64,000 nt of DNA from Saccharum officinarum (taxonomy: Eukaryota; Streptophyta; Magnoliopsida; Poales; Poaceae). A program made the translations under genes and the position numbers. Positions 44,781-54,467 of the stretch are shown here, piece by piece (position 1 is the first letter of the stretch; every line of letters begins with the position of its first letter). The notes under the pieces were generated by a model, which saw only the letters and a list, made by a program, of their open reading frames with translations, ran no database searches and was not told the DNA's origin. The stretch is from positions 113,938,680 through 114,002,679 of the forward strand of contig CM036160.1 in NCBI GenBank assembly GCA_020631735.1. Direction: 5' to 3'.

Positions 44781-45648
44781 GAGAAAATTTCTTATTTGAC
44801 CCCGATTGAAACTTGCCTTTCTTCCTTGGCCCTGAAATAAATTTTCTTACCTATTTGGCCTCAATTGAACTTTTGATTATCAATCTGGCCTGCCATCATA
44901 TTTTGCCTCTAACACCGTTGAGTGGTACGTGAAATGACCAATTTACTCCTGAGAAATTATGAGGAACCAAAAGGCAAACAGGTCTAAAATTCAACTTGGT
45001 GGGAGGCATTTGTTTGATGGATTTTTTTGGCCGGTCTAAGATTCTCCGTGTACGCACGTATACTTGTATTTGTGTATGCTACTAGTAAGTGTGCAAAAGA
45101 AAAAAGAGAATTCATGGAACGACATGTGTGTGTGCTCATTCACGTGCGTGCATAGGAAAGGAACAGGCCACTATGGCTGGCTGGGTGGCCGCCCTCGTGT
45201 GCAGCGCCTGTACGTACACGCACGCGTACACTGTGGCCGGTCGCATACGCGTATCAGGCTATTATTTCATGAACATATATATGGTCCTAAAATAGTCACC
45301 GCGGCTCGGCACGTGGGCAGACGGAACATTCTGCAAGCTCTCTGGTACACAGCCATTGATATATGGATTACCGGGCAATGTATGTGTGTAGCGAGTATAC
45401 AGCGTCGATATATGGATTACCGGGCAATGTACGTTGGTATGTTACCTGCTTGTCTTTTGGTTCCCCCTAATATCTTAGGGGTAAATTGGTCATTTCACGT
45501 ACCATTTAATGGTGTTAGAGGCCAAAGATGACGGTAGGGCTAGATTGGTAATCAAAAGTTTAATTGAGGCTAAATAGGTAAGAAAAATTTATTTCAAGGC
45601 CAAAGAAGAAAAACAAGTTTCAATCAAGGCCAAATAAGAATTTTTCTC
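44781..45648. mobile_element. Mutator-like element (MULE) nested in the CACTA element
   Basis: Long inverted repeats of about 177 bp (44781-44957 and 45472-45648) match at roughly 85 percent by eye. Outer ends GAGAAAATTTCTTATTTG and CAAATAAGAATTTTTCTC. The flanks are a perfect 9-bp duplication AAATAATAA (44772-44780 and 45649-45657), the MULE hallmark. The 515-bp interior is GC-richer than the arms, has no transposase and may be captured sequence. Confidence 0.88.
45358..45431. repeat. Direct repeat inside the MULE cargo
   Basis: A 25-base word starting GATATATGGATTACCGGG occurs at 45358-45382 and 45407-45431, a period of 49 bp. Confidence 0.85.
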
Positions 45649-45899
45649 AAATAATAACTAGCACCTCAGTTAACAAGTTAACGGAGGTGGGCACCTTATG
45701 TCAACCGCCTCGGTTAAACAATTATCAGAGGCGGGCGAGTTAGGGTGACCACCTCTATTAATGGATAATAACCGAGGCGGGCAAAGCAACTGCCTTTGTA
45801 GGTCTCCATTAACGGAGGTCTTTGATCGAAGGCGGTTGCAATGTCTGCCTCCATAAATCAATTTTGGCTATCTCCATTAAGTTTTGTGTAGTAGTGTAA

Positions 45900-46218
45900 A
45901 TTTGTTTAAAACGTGAACACAGATAAATATCTCATTAAACTTTGGATTATTTGGATTGGTACGATTATAATTTTTCTAGATTAGATAAATACCATAACTA
46001 TAGATTGCGGCAGGTGGTTGGGTAGGCCCCGAAGGAACAGGAGCAAGGGAAAAAATCACATGGTGCAGGATTTGACAAATAAATTTTGTTGGAATAGGCT
46101 GTCAGCAGCAGATAGATAGGAGTAGTAAGGTTGCACCAATTTTTTTAAATATGTAGAAGAAACACAAGACGACTTTAAGGACCACGAAATTAAACCAAGG
46201 CAGGCTTAATACCATTAA
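45900..46218. other. Intergenic DNA; proximal part of the duplicated DUF6598 first-exon segment
   Basis: From about 46055 onward it matches 49675-49855 (shared words AATCACATGGTGCAG, GCTGTCAGCAGCAGATA, GAAGAAACACAAGAC). This is the intron side of the duplicated exon-1 unit. Nothing else recognised. Confidence 0.6.
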
Positions 46219-46238
46219 TTAATGGAAAAAAAACTCAC

Positions 46239-46560
46239 TGGAGTCCTCGAATGAGCCGTAGTAGGCAGACCATCGTTCATCCCAGTGAATGCGATACTGG
46301 CTCACAGAGTCACAGTCATCCAGTGTGGTTCGTCGTCCGGCTCCATCTCCTCCAGCTCCGGTTCCTCGGGTCCTAGCATCCTTCCACACGTCTACTTTCT
46401 TCCCGACTTCCATCTCCATCCTTTTTGACGGCGATTCAGGTTTTGGTTCCTCGCTCTCCCATACCTCGTCCTCGTCCCCAAACACAACAAAGACGCGTTC
46501 TTTCCCTTCCATCTTCATCGGCGCTTCAACAGAGATTGCTTCTTCCACTCCCATCTTCAT
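46239..46560 (-). pseudogene. Orphan first exon of a DUF6598-type gene
   Basis: From ATG at 46560 the frame runs 107 codons to a good donor (GGACTCCA then GTGAGT, exon end 46239). It is acidic and Lys/Glu-rich and ends W-S-A-Y-Y-G-S-F-E-D, the wording that precedes the DUF6598 core in grass genes. No second exon, MRFTD-type start or core follows on the minus strand (lower coordinates), so the exon has no gene. It is better preserved than the matching exon of the nearby broken gene (49858-50038), which has lost an internal stretch. It probably arose by local duplication. Confidence 0.6.
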
Positions 46561-47013
46561 CGGCGCCTCTCCCCCTGATGATCCTCGTCAGTCACGAATT
46601 GACCAGGCTCAGTCCGAATATGTTGACTTCCACTGACATGCGCAACATTGGTTTCATTGACTGGTCTGAAATTTTTGGATTTCGTCCATTTTGATGGCTT
46701 CAAATGTTTTGCGCAAAAGAATTCCAGAACCTTGTTATTGTATGACATGCAGGACATATATATGTAATAATAAAATACTGTCAATTGGAGAACGCCCATT
46801 CTTCTCTGCAATTGCAGACAATACAGCAAACAACTCCCAATATTTACTTACAAGCAAGTTTCAGCACAAATAGCTAGGGTATCAATTCCTAAATTGCAAT
46901 ACACATATCACTGCACTGCATATGCATCTTACAAAAGCATGCACCAAGTATACCATGCATTTTACACAGGTAGTATGGAACAGGTGATTGCCCTCACAAC
47001 TTTCATTCTTCAC
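46561..47013. other. Spacer between orphan exon and DUF6598 core, no gene recognised
   Basis: Holds the upstream continuation of the duplicated unit (to about 46620), then AT-rich DNA that would form the 3' flank of the broken DUF6598 gene. Confidence 0.4.
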
Positions 47014-47510
47014 CTAAGGATTGCATGAAACACGCGACCAAAAAACAGTGACTTCCATTTTACAGAACCCAATGTCAAGATCACTGATACTTTTACTAGC
47101 TTCCAAAGGGTGAAAAATGGTATCTTTTTCCACAACTTTGATGTCACCTTCCAGTGCCTTGACCTGAAATATCACCTCTCCACAATGTTCAGTTGAGATA
47201 ACATTCCGTGAAAGCTTTATCTTGCCATCACCAGCAATAGGCACTTCCTGACCTCCAGAATCAAGTAAGATGATTCTCTCATGACCAACACCAGCGCTAT
47301 ATTCTGTGGTACTTCTGTCACTGTAACCGGTAGTAGAAGCAGTAAATAGACCGCGCAAACCATTTGGCCACGACCCATGAATGACTCTCACAAATATCGT
47401 AGCCTCCACGGAGAAAACAATGTGGCCAATCGTAAATTCCAGTCTGCTGAGCTTGCTAGTGTAGACACATTTAAACACACGTGAAAGCATGCCAGAGCAT
47501 GTTACACTTT

Positions 47511-47629
47511 GGCCCTGTTCGGCAGGCTGTTTTTTTGGCTTATAAGCCGGCTGTGGCTGATTTGCTGTGAGAGAAAAACACTGTTCCACGGCTGATAAGC
47601 CGTGCTGATAAGCTCAGCCGAACAGGGGG
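47511..47629. mobile_element. Short MITE, CCCTGTTCGGC family, copy 3
   Basis: Ends GGCCCTGTTCGGCAGGC and GCTCAGCCGAACAGGGGG. It directly adjoins the larger MITE at 47630, within the DUF6598 coding region. Confidence 0.88.
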
Positions 47630-47869
47630 CTTGTTTAGATGGCTAGAAATTTGAATCCAGAATACTGTATCACTTTCGTTTGTATTTGGTAATTAGTATC
47701 CAATCATGAACTACTTAGACTCAAAAGATTCGTCTCGCAAATTACAGACAAACTATACAATTAGTTATTTTTTTACCTACATTTAATGTTTCATGCATGC
47801 GTCTAAAGATTTGATGCGATGGAGAGAAAGTGAAAAAATTCTAACTCTAGCCCTCAACTAAACATGGCC
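47630..47869. mobile_element. MITE, GTTTAG-terminus family, copy 9
   Basis: Left end CTTGTTTAGATGGC (first GGC merged with the neighbouring MITE) and right end CAACTAAACATGGCC. Core near consensus. It separates the S-F-L-V end of DUF6598 exon 3 from the rest of the domain. Confidence 0.85.
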
Positions 47870-48497
47870 TTAATGGAGAAACTAGAAAGCTCAAGTATCC
47901 ATCCTCGGACTCAATAGCACCCTTTACTTTAAGGTCAACCTCGATGATCACAGGATCTGACAATACATCTGAAAACATAACAGCACGGGTAGGACCTTCC
48001 AGTACAAAATATGGATCCTGCATATACAACACCACAATATGAAACCGAAGCAAAGGGGTTAATATTGAGCTGCGTAATTAAATCAAATCAAAATAAACAG
48101 TGTAAGTCGCAAAATGCAAGCGTTATTAGCATAACGCATTAGTGACGGAGGATAGGGTATTTGTGGTGCACAAACCATCAAGTCCCTAGAGATGTCTTAC
48201 TTGCAAATTACATATTTATATCTGCCAACCCCCTTGCAAACAAAGCTGAAACAGCCTTTTTGGACCAAATTTACGGGAACACCAGAAAATATCAAGCACA
48301 ACATATTAGCGGCAGGAAATTCATTGGGCAATGGAACTAGGCAGACATATTAGTGGGAAAAGGTAAAAAATCATGATAGTTGTTAGGAAGGACAACCGTA
48401 TATTATTACAAACTAAAACAAAGAACCATGCATAAAAAGTGCTTCCAACCTTTTCGGTGAGGGTTTGGCATTCATCTCTGTTGCGCTGGAAGATAAT

Positions 48498-48613
48498 CCC
48501 CTGTTCGGCTGAGCTTATCAGCACGGCTTATCAGCCGTGGAACAGTGTTTTCTCTCACAACAAATCAGCCACAGCCGGCTTATAAACCAAAAAACAGCCT
48601 GCCGAACAGGGCC
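48498..48613. mobile_element. Short MITE, CCCTGTTCGGC family, copy 4 (inside DUF6598 exon 2)
   Basis: Ends CCCCTGTTCGGCTGAGC and GCCTGCCGAACAGGGCC. AAT flanks at 48495-48497 and 48614-48616 form a 3-bp target duplication. The flanking codons on the minus strand read R-N-I before and I-F-Q-R after, as expected for an interrupted continuous exon. Confidence 0.92.
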
Positions 48614-48806
48614 AATATTGCGATTGTGGTCTACCGGGTCGCGCACAGCAACCATACCGAAGACATCCAACGGCAGCTGTAAGCTCCCTCTTGTTGCAGC
48701 TAGCTTCACCGAGTAGACCTGTAGAGTATCCCTTTGGACGTAAACCTGCTTCAGAGCTTCAGCGTTGTCTGTGAAACGCATGGGAGGGATCCTGGCTGCG
48801 AGTATA

Positions 48807-48913
48807 GGCCCTGTTCGGCAGGCTGTTTTTTTTGGCTTATAAGCCGGCTATGACTGATTTGCTGTGAGAGAAAAACACTGTTCCACGGCTGATAAGCTCA
48901 GCCGAACAGGGGG
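48807..48913. mobile_element. Short MITE, CCCTGTTCGGC family, copy 5
   Basis: Ends GGCCCTGTTCGGCAGGC and GCTCAGCCGAACAGGGGG, with ATA on both sides (48804-48806 and 48914-48916). It lies 11 bases beyond the DUF6598 exon 2 acceptor, that is, within the intron's 3' end. Confidence 0.9.
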
Positions 48914-49024
48914 ATAGATGTAAAATATTTCAAATGGGTCAAGATCAAGTACAATAGCAGCTGCAGTAATGGCTATCAGAATTTAAACTATCCAATCACA
49001 ATCCAATAACTCCATTGTGTTTTA

Positions 49025-49256
49025 GGGTGTGTTTAGTGGGTAAAAAGTTACTGTAACACCTTTCATTTTTATTTGATAAATATTATCTAACCATGAAGCA
49101 ACTAGGCTCAAAAGATTTGTCTCGCAAAAATCAGACAAACTTAGCAATTATTTATTTTTTTTACCTATATTTAATACTCCATGCATGCATCTAAATATTT
49201 AATGTGATGAGTGGAAGAGAAAATATTTTGGATTTGCATGGGAAGTGAACGGGGCC
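49025..49256. mobile_element. MITE, GTTTAG-terminus family, copy 10
   Basis: Left end GGGTGTGTTTAGTGGG and right end GAACGGGGCC. TTA flanks (49022-49024 and 49257-49259). It lies in DUF6598 intron 1. Confidence 0.82.
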
Positions 49257-49322
49257 TTAGTAAAATTTGTCAGTGACCACACTAGTATGGAAGAAGAGTA
49301 AATGCTGGAGAGTGGAGACCCA

Positions 49323-49584
49323 GGCCTCGTTTAGTTTGCAATTTTTTTTGAAACCGATGAATAGTATTATTTTCGTCTTATTTGACAAATATTGTCTAAT
49401 CGTGGACCAACCAGGCTCAAAAGATTCATCTCGTGATTTTTAACTAAATTGTGTAATTAGTTATTTTTTATCTATATTTAATACTCCATGCAAGCGGCTA
49501 AAAATTAATGTGATTAAGAGAGTGAAAAAAATGTGATTGAGAGAGTGAAAAAATTCTAACTTTTGGGTGCATCTAAACAAGGCC
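49323..49584. mobile_element. MITE, GTTTAG-terminus family, copy 11
   Basis: Left end GGCCTCGTTTAGTTTG and right end CATCTAAACAAGGCC. CCA flanks (49320-49322 and 49585-49587). An internal duplicate of AATGTGATT...GAGAGAGTGAAAAAA (about 49508-49552) is private to this copy. It lies in DUF6598 intron 1. Confidence 0.85.
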
Positions 49585-50045
49585 CCAGGCATCCATTTGT
49601 GATACAAGACAAAATAATCAAATTATATATAGAGAGAAGCAAAACCCAACGACCGGATCACACGGACGGCACAAAGCAAAATCACATGGTGCAGAAAATT
49701 TTGTTGGAATAAGCTGTCAGCAGCAGATATTAGTAGTAAGGACGCACCAAATTTCTTACATGATATCAAGAAGAAACACAAGACTACTTTCTTAAGGACA
49801 AGGAAATTAAGCCAAAGCAGGCCTGAGATGATTAATCAATTGGAAAAAAAAACTCACTGGTGTCCTCGAATGATGAGCCGTAGTAGCCAGACCATCGCTC
49901 TCCCATACCTCGTCCCCCAACACAACAAAGATGCGTTCTTTCTTCCCTTCCGTCTTCATCGGCGCTTGAATAGAGATTTCTTCTTCTTCTTCTTCTTCAT
50001 CAGCGCCTCAAACTTGGGTGACTCCCTGTGATGATCCTCGTCACC

Positions 50046-50397
50046 CTGCAGCTGCAGTGCGTCTGCGTCCTCCGATCCCCAAAACGAGACAAGGGATGGA
50101 TCGCCGGCAACGCTTTTGTTCAGTTAGCCCAGGGCGGCCGGGAATATAAAGGCCCAACAAACACGATCACGGTTCGGATCCTGGCAAAAGACTGACGTTC
50201 CGAGTCAGGCGTGGGCCTCAATTTGAGCCCATCGCACTGGCCAGGTCGGGCGTGGGCCAACAAAAAAAAGTGACGTTTTCTTTTTTTCGATCTGAGCCCG
50301 ACCCGACCCGGACCTAGACCCAGACCCGGACCCGAACCCGGCCTATATGGTCTTTTTATTATTTATTACTCACTGAAGTCGGTCTCCATGACTGCTG
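50046..50397. other. 5' flank of the DUF6598 pseudogene
   Basis: Contains GACCCGG/GACCCAGA repeated words (50296-50340), probably low-complexity. No gene recognised. The inverted copy of the PAG1 promoter begins at 50398. Confidence 0.45.
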
Positions 50398-50914
50398 CCG
50401 GCAGTCACTCCATCCCTGCCGTTCAATGCCATCCAACGGAGCAGCTGAGCCCAGGCAATGCCTCCTTCGCACGTGCATGTTTTGGCCCAATAACACGGCC
50501 TGCTAAGCGGAAAAAGCAGCCGGCGGTGTTCCTCCTTTTCTGGTGTGGACGCAGCATGTTTTGGCGCTGGGGCTGGAGCCGGGATGACCGAGGCAAGGCG
50601 GCGATCATCGACTGCTCGTGCTATGCTGCCGTTGATACGATCAATTGGTGGAGTACTTTGCACTCTCCTAGATCTTTCTCTCTACTAAGATTTTTCGTTG
50701 TTCTAATCTAGTCATCGCTGGCATCCCTAGATGTGTTGATATGGATTGAAAGAAGTTCTTTGTCTGCGTGAAAACGAAACCTGCATGTTTCAGATGGCAG
50801 AAAATAGGTGTTTAATCATGATAGTTTATTTGCATCATCAGATTAGATTAATGGCTTCACACAAGTACAGAGTCTCCATTTTAGTTGCTCAGTTTAGCAC
50901 TTTTTTGTAGGGAG

Positions 50915-53054
50915 AGTTTGATTCCTGGTTTGTTACCTCAAGTTGGCAGGAGTTTAGTACCATAGAAGAGGCTAGATGTTTTGGGTTACCTTTGGAGGTC
51001 AAAAAGGCTTTGAGGTTAGAAAATAATATGCAAACAAAAGAAAATATGATGGAAAAGTTAGATCTTGCGGATATATTTATGCAAATGAAGGTCATAGAGT
51101 GCAAGATAAAAGAGATCATCTCATAGAGTGTCCACGAGCTGAAATTAGAAACTGATTGTCAAGTCCGCATAGGTCTTATACTAGACCGAGAGAAGAAAAA
51201 TTATAAAGTAACTGATCTGATTTTAGAACACAATCACACCCTTCAATTGCCGCAAACCTCACACTTGACGGTATCTCAAAGAAAAATTTCAGAGTTACAA
51301 GGTTTTGAAATTGAGATAGCTGATGATGCAGGAATTGGGCCCAAAGTTGCACATGAGTTGGCTTCCATCCAAATTGGCGGCTCACTTAATCTCAGTTACA
51401 CTCTTCGAGACCACAAGAACTATTTAAGGGGCAAGCGCCAAAGAGAGATAGCATATGGTCAAGCAGGAAGCATGCTTATGTATTTTCATGAAAAAATTGC
51501 TGAGAACCCGCCATTGCAAATGGACCGGGAACAACAAATAGCAAATATTTTCTAGGTAGATGCTAAAACACTCACTAACTATGCATATTTTGGTGATGTT
51601 GTCAGTTTTGATACTACTTTTGGAACAAGGAGAGTAGGCCTTTTGGTGTATTTGTTGGGTTCAATCATTTTAGGGAAATCATGGTTTTTGATGTTGTTCT
51701 CATGTATGATGAGACATTTGAGTCCTTTAAGTGGCTATTTGAGACTTTCCTGAAAGCGCATAATGACAAAGAACCTAAAACAATCTATACTGATCAAGAT
51801 GCTGCAATGGGAAAAAGCAGTTAAGGTGGTCTTTTTGGAGTCTTGGCATAGTCTGTGCACTTTTCACATCATGCAAAATGATGTTAAACATCTAGCTGAA
51901 CATGATGATGAAGAATCAGCTACTTCTCCAAAACAAGAAGTCAAAGGCAGCAACAAAGAACCAAGTATTCTCTCATATTTTAGTGCATGTATGTATGAGG
52001 ACGAAGATGAAGAAACATTTAAACAAGCATTTAACAACATGAGGACAAAGGTCAGCAAGCAAACTTGGTTGGATAGTGTATACAAGGTGAGAGAAAAATA
52101 GGCTGAATGTTATATGAAGGGTGTGTTCACATTAGGGACGAGAAGTATACAATTAAGTGAGAGTATGAACAGTGACTTGAAGCGACATTTCAAATCTGAT
52201 TTTGATATCATTCAATTTCTTAAGCATTTTGAAAGGGTCGTGGAATATAAAAGAAATAATGAATTGAATGTTGAATTTGAACCAAGGAAAAAATTACCTA
52301 GACTCAAAATGAGGACACCTATGTTAATCCAAGCTACTAAGCTATACACGCCAACTATTTTTGAAGTTTTTCAATCTGAATATGAGAGGTCCATGGCAGC
52401 ATACACCACGACATTAGAAGGCAAAAAATGAATATCTTGTAGTAATTGGAAATCTTGATGAAAATTTTACCCTTGAGAAAGAGTACAAAGTTACTGGTGA
52501 TCCTTCAGACCAAACCAGTACGCAGCTGTGGACAGTTCAATAGAATCGGAATATTGTGTGGCCATGCTCTAAAAGTCCTTGATTTGATGAACATCAAGTC
52601 ACTCTCAGCCCAATATATATTGAGGAGATGGACACGGGAAGCACGTAGTGGGACAGTACAAGATAACCAAGGCCGAAACATTATAGAGAATCCAAAATTA
52701 GATGATATGCTTCGCTACGAAAATATGACTCGCAAATTTCTCAATTTGGCTTATCGAGCTGCCAGTCATCCAAGGTGCACCTTATTAATGAACAACACAA
52801 TTGACATGGTTAACAAGCAAGTTCAAGAAGAAATCAATAATTTTTCTAGTGCCATGGATCCAGTCATTGTTCCCACAAATGTTGCTCCCCCCATTGATTT
52901 GGTGAGTACAGCAAGCCTAAAGAAAAAGGAGGTAGAAACAAAAACCTCGAAGCGCAAAAGAAATTGCCTCGACAAGAAGCGCAAGATAGCAAAGAAAGGA
53001 GGCAATAAAAAGAGAAAAGGTTCAAACGTATGTAATAACACAAAATATAATTGA
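50915..53054 (+). pseudogene. FAR1-related / MULE-transposase-type gene, decayed
   Basis: Three parts of the FHY3/FAR1 (FRS) family are visible in order. The FAR1 DNA-binding region is about 50915-51230 (ending L-I-L-E-H-N-H-T-L). A MULE transposase core is at about 51550-52130 (S-F-D-T-T-F, then T-D-Q-D-A-A-M, then C-T-F-H-I-M). A SWIM zinc finger is at about 52530-52580 (C-G-Q-F-N-R-I-G-I-L-C-G-H). A basic, Lys/Arg-rich tail ends at 53052-53054. In-frame TAG codons at 51553-51555 and 52099-52101 both stand where tryptophan is expected. Frame changes lie near 51640, 51815, 52425 and 52525. It is either a dead FRS transcription-factor relative or an old MULE transposase. The longest clean pieces are 102, 105, 112 and 202 codons. 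Confidence 0.82.
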
Positions 53055-53800
53055 TTATCTTCAGTTGTGTTCAATTGAAACATGTTTAGTTTTTTTTATT
53101 TGAAGGAACAAGAAACTGAAAAAATGCCATAGAACAGCAGAACAACAGTCGATGATGGCGTAACGGTTCAAAATATTTCTCCTAGTACTTCTTTGCCCAA
53201 GGAAGGAATGTCTGAACCATACATGGCCATCAATACCTTCTCTCAACTATTCACGGTAATATTTCAAAGTAATAGACTGTTTCTCCAATCACAGATGTCT
53301 GAACCATACATGTTTGAAACATACATGTCTGAAACCTTTTATTTTGCAGGGGGCAATCACAGATGATGTCATTGCTGAATTCTAGTAGTATGGGTATTTG
53401 CAGTAGGAAGAATGCCTTTTGCTTCTTGAAACATAGGTTGTTTTGGAGTAGCTTTTGTATCTGTGGTTGAAGTATAAAGTAGAGTGAATTGTAAAGTTCA
53501 TATGACCAGCGACAAGGTCATATACACCTATCGGATGCCAGAGAACAGCAGAACATTTTGTGCATCTCTGAATTTGCAACACTCAACAATACTTCTTATT
53601 CAATTCCAAGACAATTTACAACAAAATGGCAACCTATAAAATTTGCATGATTTTGATGCTATGGATACAACCACAAGTTACACAGTTTGCAAGCTCTTAC
53701 ACAAATTGCACTCATACTGTACTTAGAGCATCAGAGATTGAGAGAGCTCCTGGACAGTAGTCGTGACGATGTGGCCCGTAGCGAAGGGATGGCGACGGCG
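53055..53800. other. 3' flank of the FAR1-type pseudogene, no gene recognised
   Basis: AT-rich. The words GTCTGAACCATACATG and GTCTGAAAC recur (53208-53340), a local small duplication. No exon found. Confidence 0.4.
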
Positions 53801-54094
53801 CGGCTCTTAACAGGCCGTGTTATTGGGCCACCCCAACGTGCGAACGAGGCAGAGTGCTTGGGCTCAGCTGCTCCGTTGGATGGCAGCGGACGGTTGCGAT
53901 GGAGTGACTGCCGGGAGCTCTCTTTCTCGTGCGGCTTTCCTTCTCCCCAAGTTCACCCCGTGCGCGCGAACTCTCTTTCTCGTGCGGCTTACTGTGCGAC
54001 CGCCGACGCCCGACGGCAGGGTGCCCAGCTCTTCGTCAGTCCCTTCGCCAGGCCCTCGTTGCATCCTTCGCCGGAGACGACCCCCCACCACCAG
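53801..54094 (+). promoter_or_regulatory. PAG1 promoter and 5' untranslated exon
   Basis: TGGGCC (53824-53829, in TTATTGGGCCA) is a site-II-like element common upstream of plant housekeeping genes. The leader exon ends at 54094 before GTATGC. A 20-base word, CTCTCTTTCTCGTGCGGCTT, is present twice (53918-53937 and 53971-53990). No TATA box was identified and the start site is not fixed. Confidence 0.55.
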
Positions 54095-54419
54095 GTATGC
54101 GGTGCGGCACCCTTTCTCTTCCTGTTCCCGCTGTGCGAAACCGGGCGTCCAAACCCTAACTTAAGCTATGTCGCTACTTGTATTCGGATCTGATCTAATT
54201 ACGAGCGTATACAAGCCTAATAACTTCCTTTTTTGCAAGAAATTTTTTTTGGGATGTAAGTGTAAACCTATGTCATCGACTGGGACCGCCCGCCCCTGTT
54301 CTGTGGTGTTTTATTTTTATTTTTGGTGTTGTGTGATGGTAATACTCCTATATGTTTATGTATGTACTGATGAATTTTGTGTGGATTACCTAACTGGGGC
54401 TTTGGTATTTTGTTTTCAG
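54095..54419 (+). other. Intron in the PAG1 5' leader
   Basis: Donor GTATGC at 54095 and acceptor TTTTGTTTTCAG ending at 54419, 48 bases before the start codon. Confidence 0.75.
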
Positions 54420-54467
54420 GACTGATCTACTCACAAGCGGCGCAGAGGTGAAGAGAAGAACTTGACA

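Larger units (their letters stand above)
43784..45896. mobile_element. Non-autonomous CACTA (En/Spm) element
   Basis: The right end is TTTTGTGTAGTAGTG, the inverse of CACTACTACACAAAA. The left end GACTACTATACAAA is the same terminus with small changes. TAA flanks on both sides (43781-43783 and 45897-45899), the 3-bp duplication expected for CACTA. Subterminal copies of ACCGCCTCGGTTAAT or its inverse cluster at 43800-44065 and 45660-45860. No full transposase: a 66-codon frame at 44346-44546 with M-S-E-W-M-Y may be a remnant of the first transposase exon, at low confidence. It carries a nested MULE. Confidence 0.85.
47014..50038 (-). pseudogene. DUF6598-domain gene broken by MITE insertions
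   Basis: DUF6598 is a grass-expanded family of unknown function, sometimes linked to ribosome-inactivating-like proteins in annotations; only the DUF6598 part is visible here. Minus-strand pieces: exon 1 (about 50038-49858) with donor GTGAGT; exon 2 (48795-48450), beginning P-P-M-R-F-T-D and containing V-Y-S-V-K-L-A-A-T-R-G; exon 3 (48017-47870) with L-E-G-P-T-R-A-V and V-D-L-K-V-K-G-A; last piece (47510-47014) with L-E-F-T-I-G-H-I-V and V-E-A-T-I, TAG at 47014. Exon 2 is split by a MITE at 48498-48613, and the exon 3/last-exon coding sequence by two adjoining MITEs at 47511-47869. Exon 1 has an internal deletion and does not keep one frame. A functional product is unlikely. Confidence 0.8.
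50398..53914. repeat. Inverted repeat: PAG1 promoter segment and its mirror copy
   Basis: 50398-50510 and 53801-53914 match in inverted orientation. Shared words include CGGCAGTCACTCCATC, GCCATCCAACGGAGCAGCTG and GGCCCAATAACACGGCCTG. The right copy lies directly upstream of the PAG1 leader. The left copy points toward the DUF6598 pseudogene. Identity by eye is about 80-85 percent, with a few small indels. Confidence 0.85.

Noticed and set aside
43784..45896. The GAGGCGG/ACCGCCTC words as a CRISPR-like spaced repeat
   Set aside because: The spacing is irregular, orientation is mixed and they cluster at both ends of a CACTA element, where such subterminal repeats are expected.
50398..53914. 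Reading the inverted repeats as clean MULE terminal repeats of the FAR1-type gene
   Set aside because: No 9-bp target duplication could be matched outside the repeats, and their outer borders are not sharp. Kept as an open alternative in the findings.
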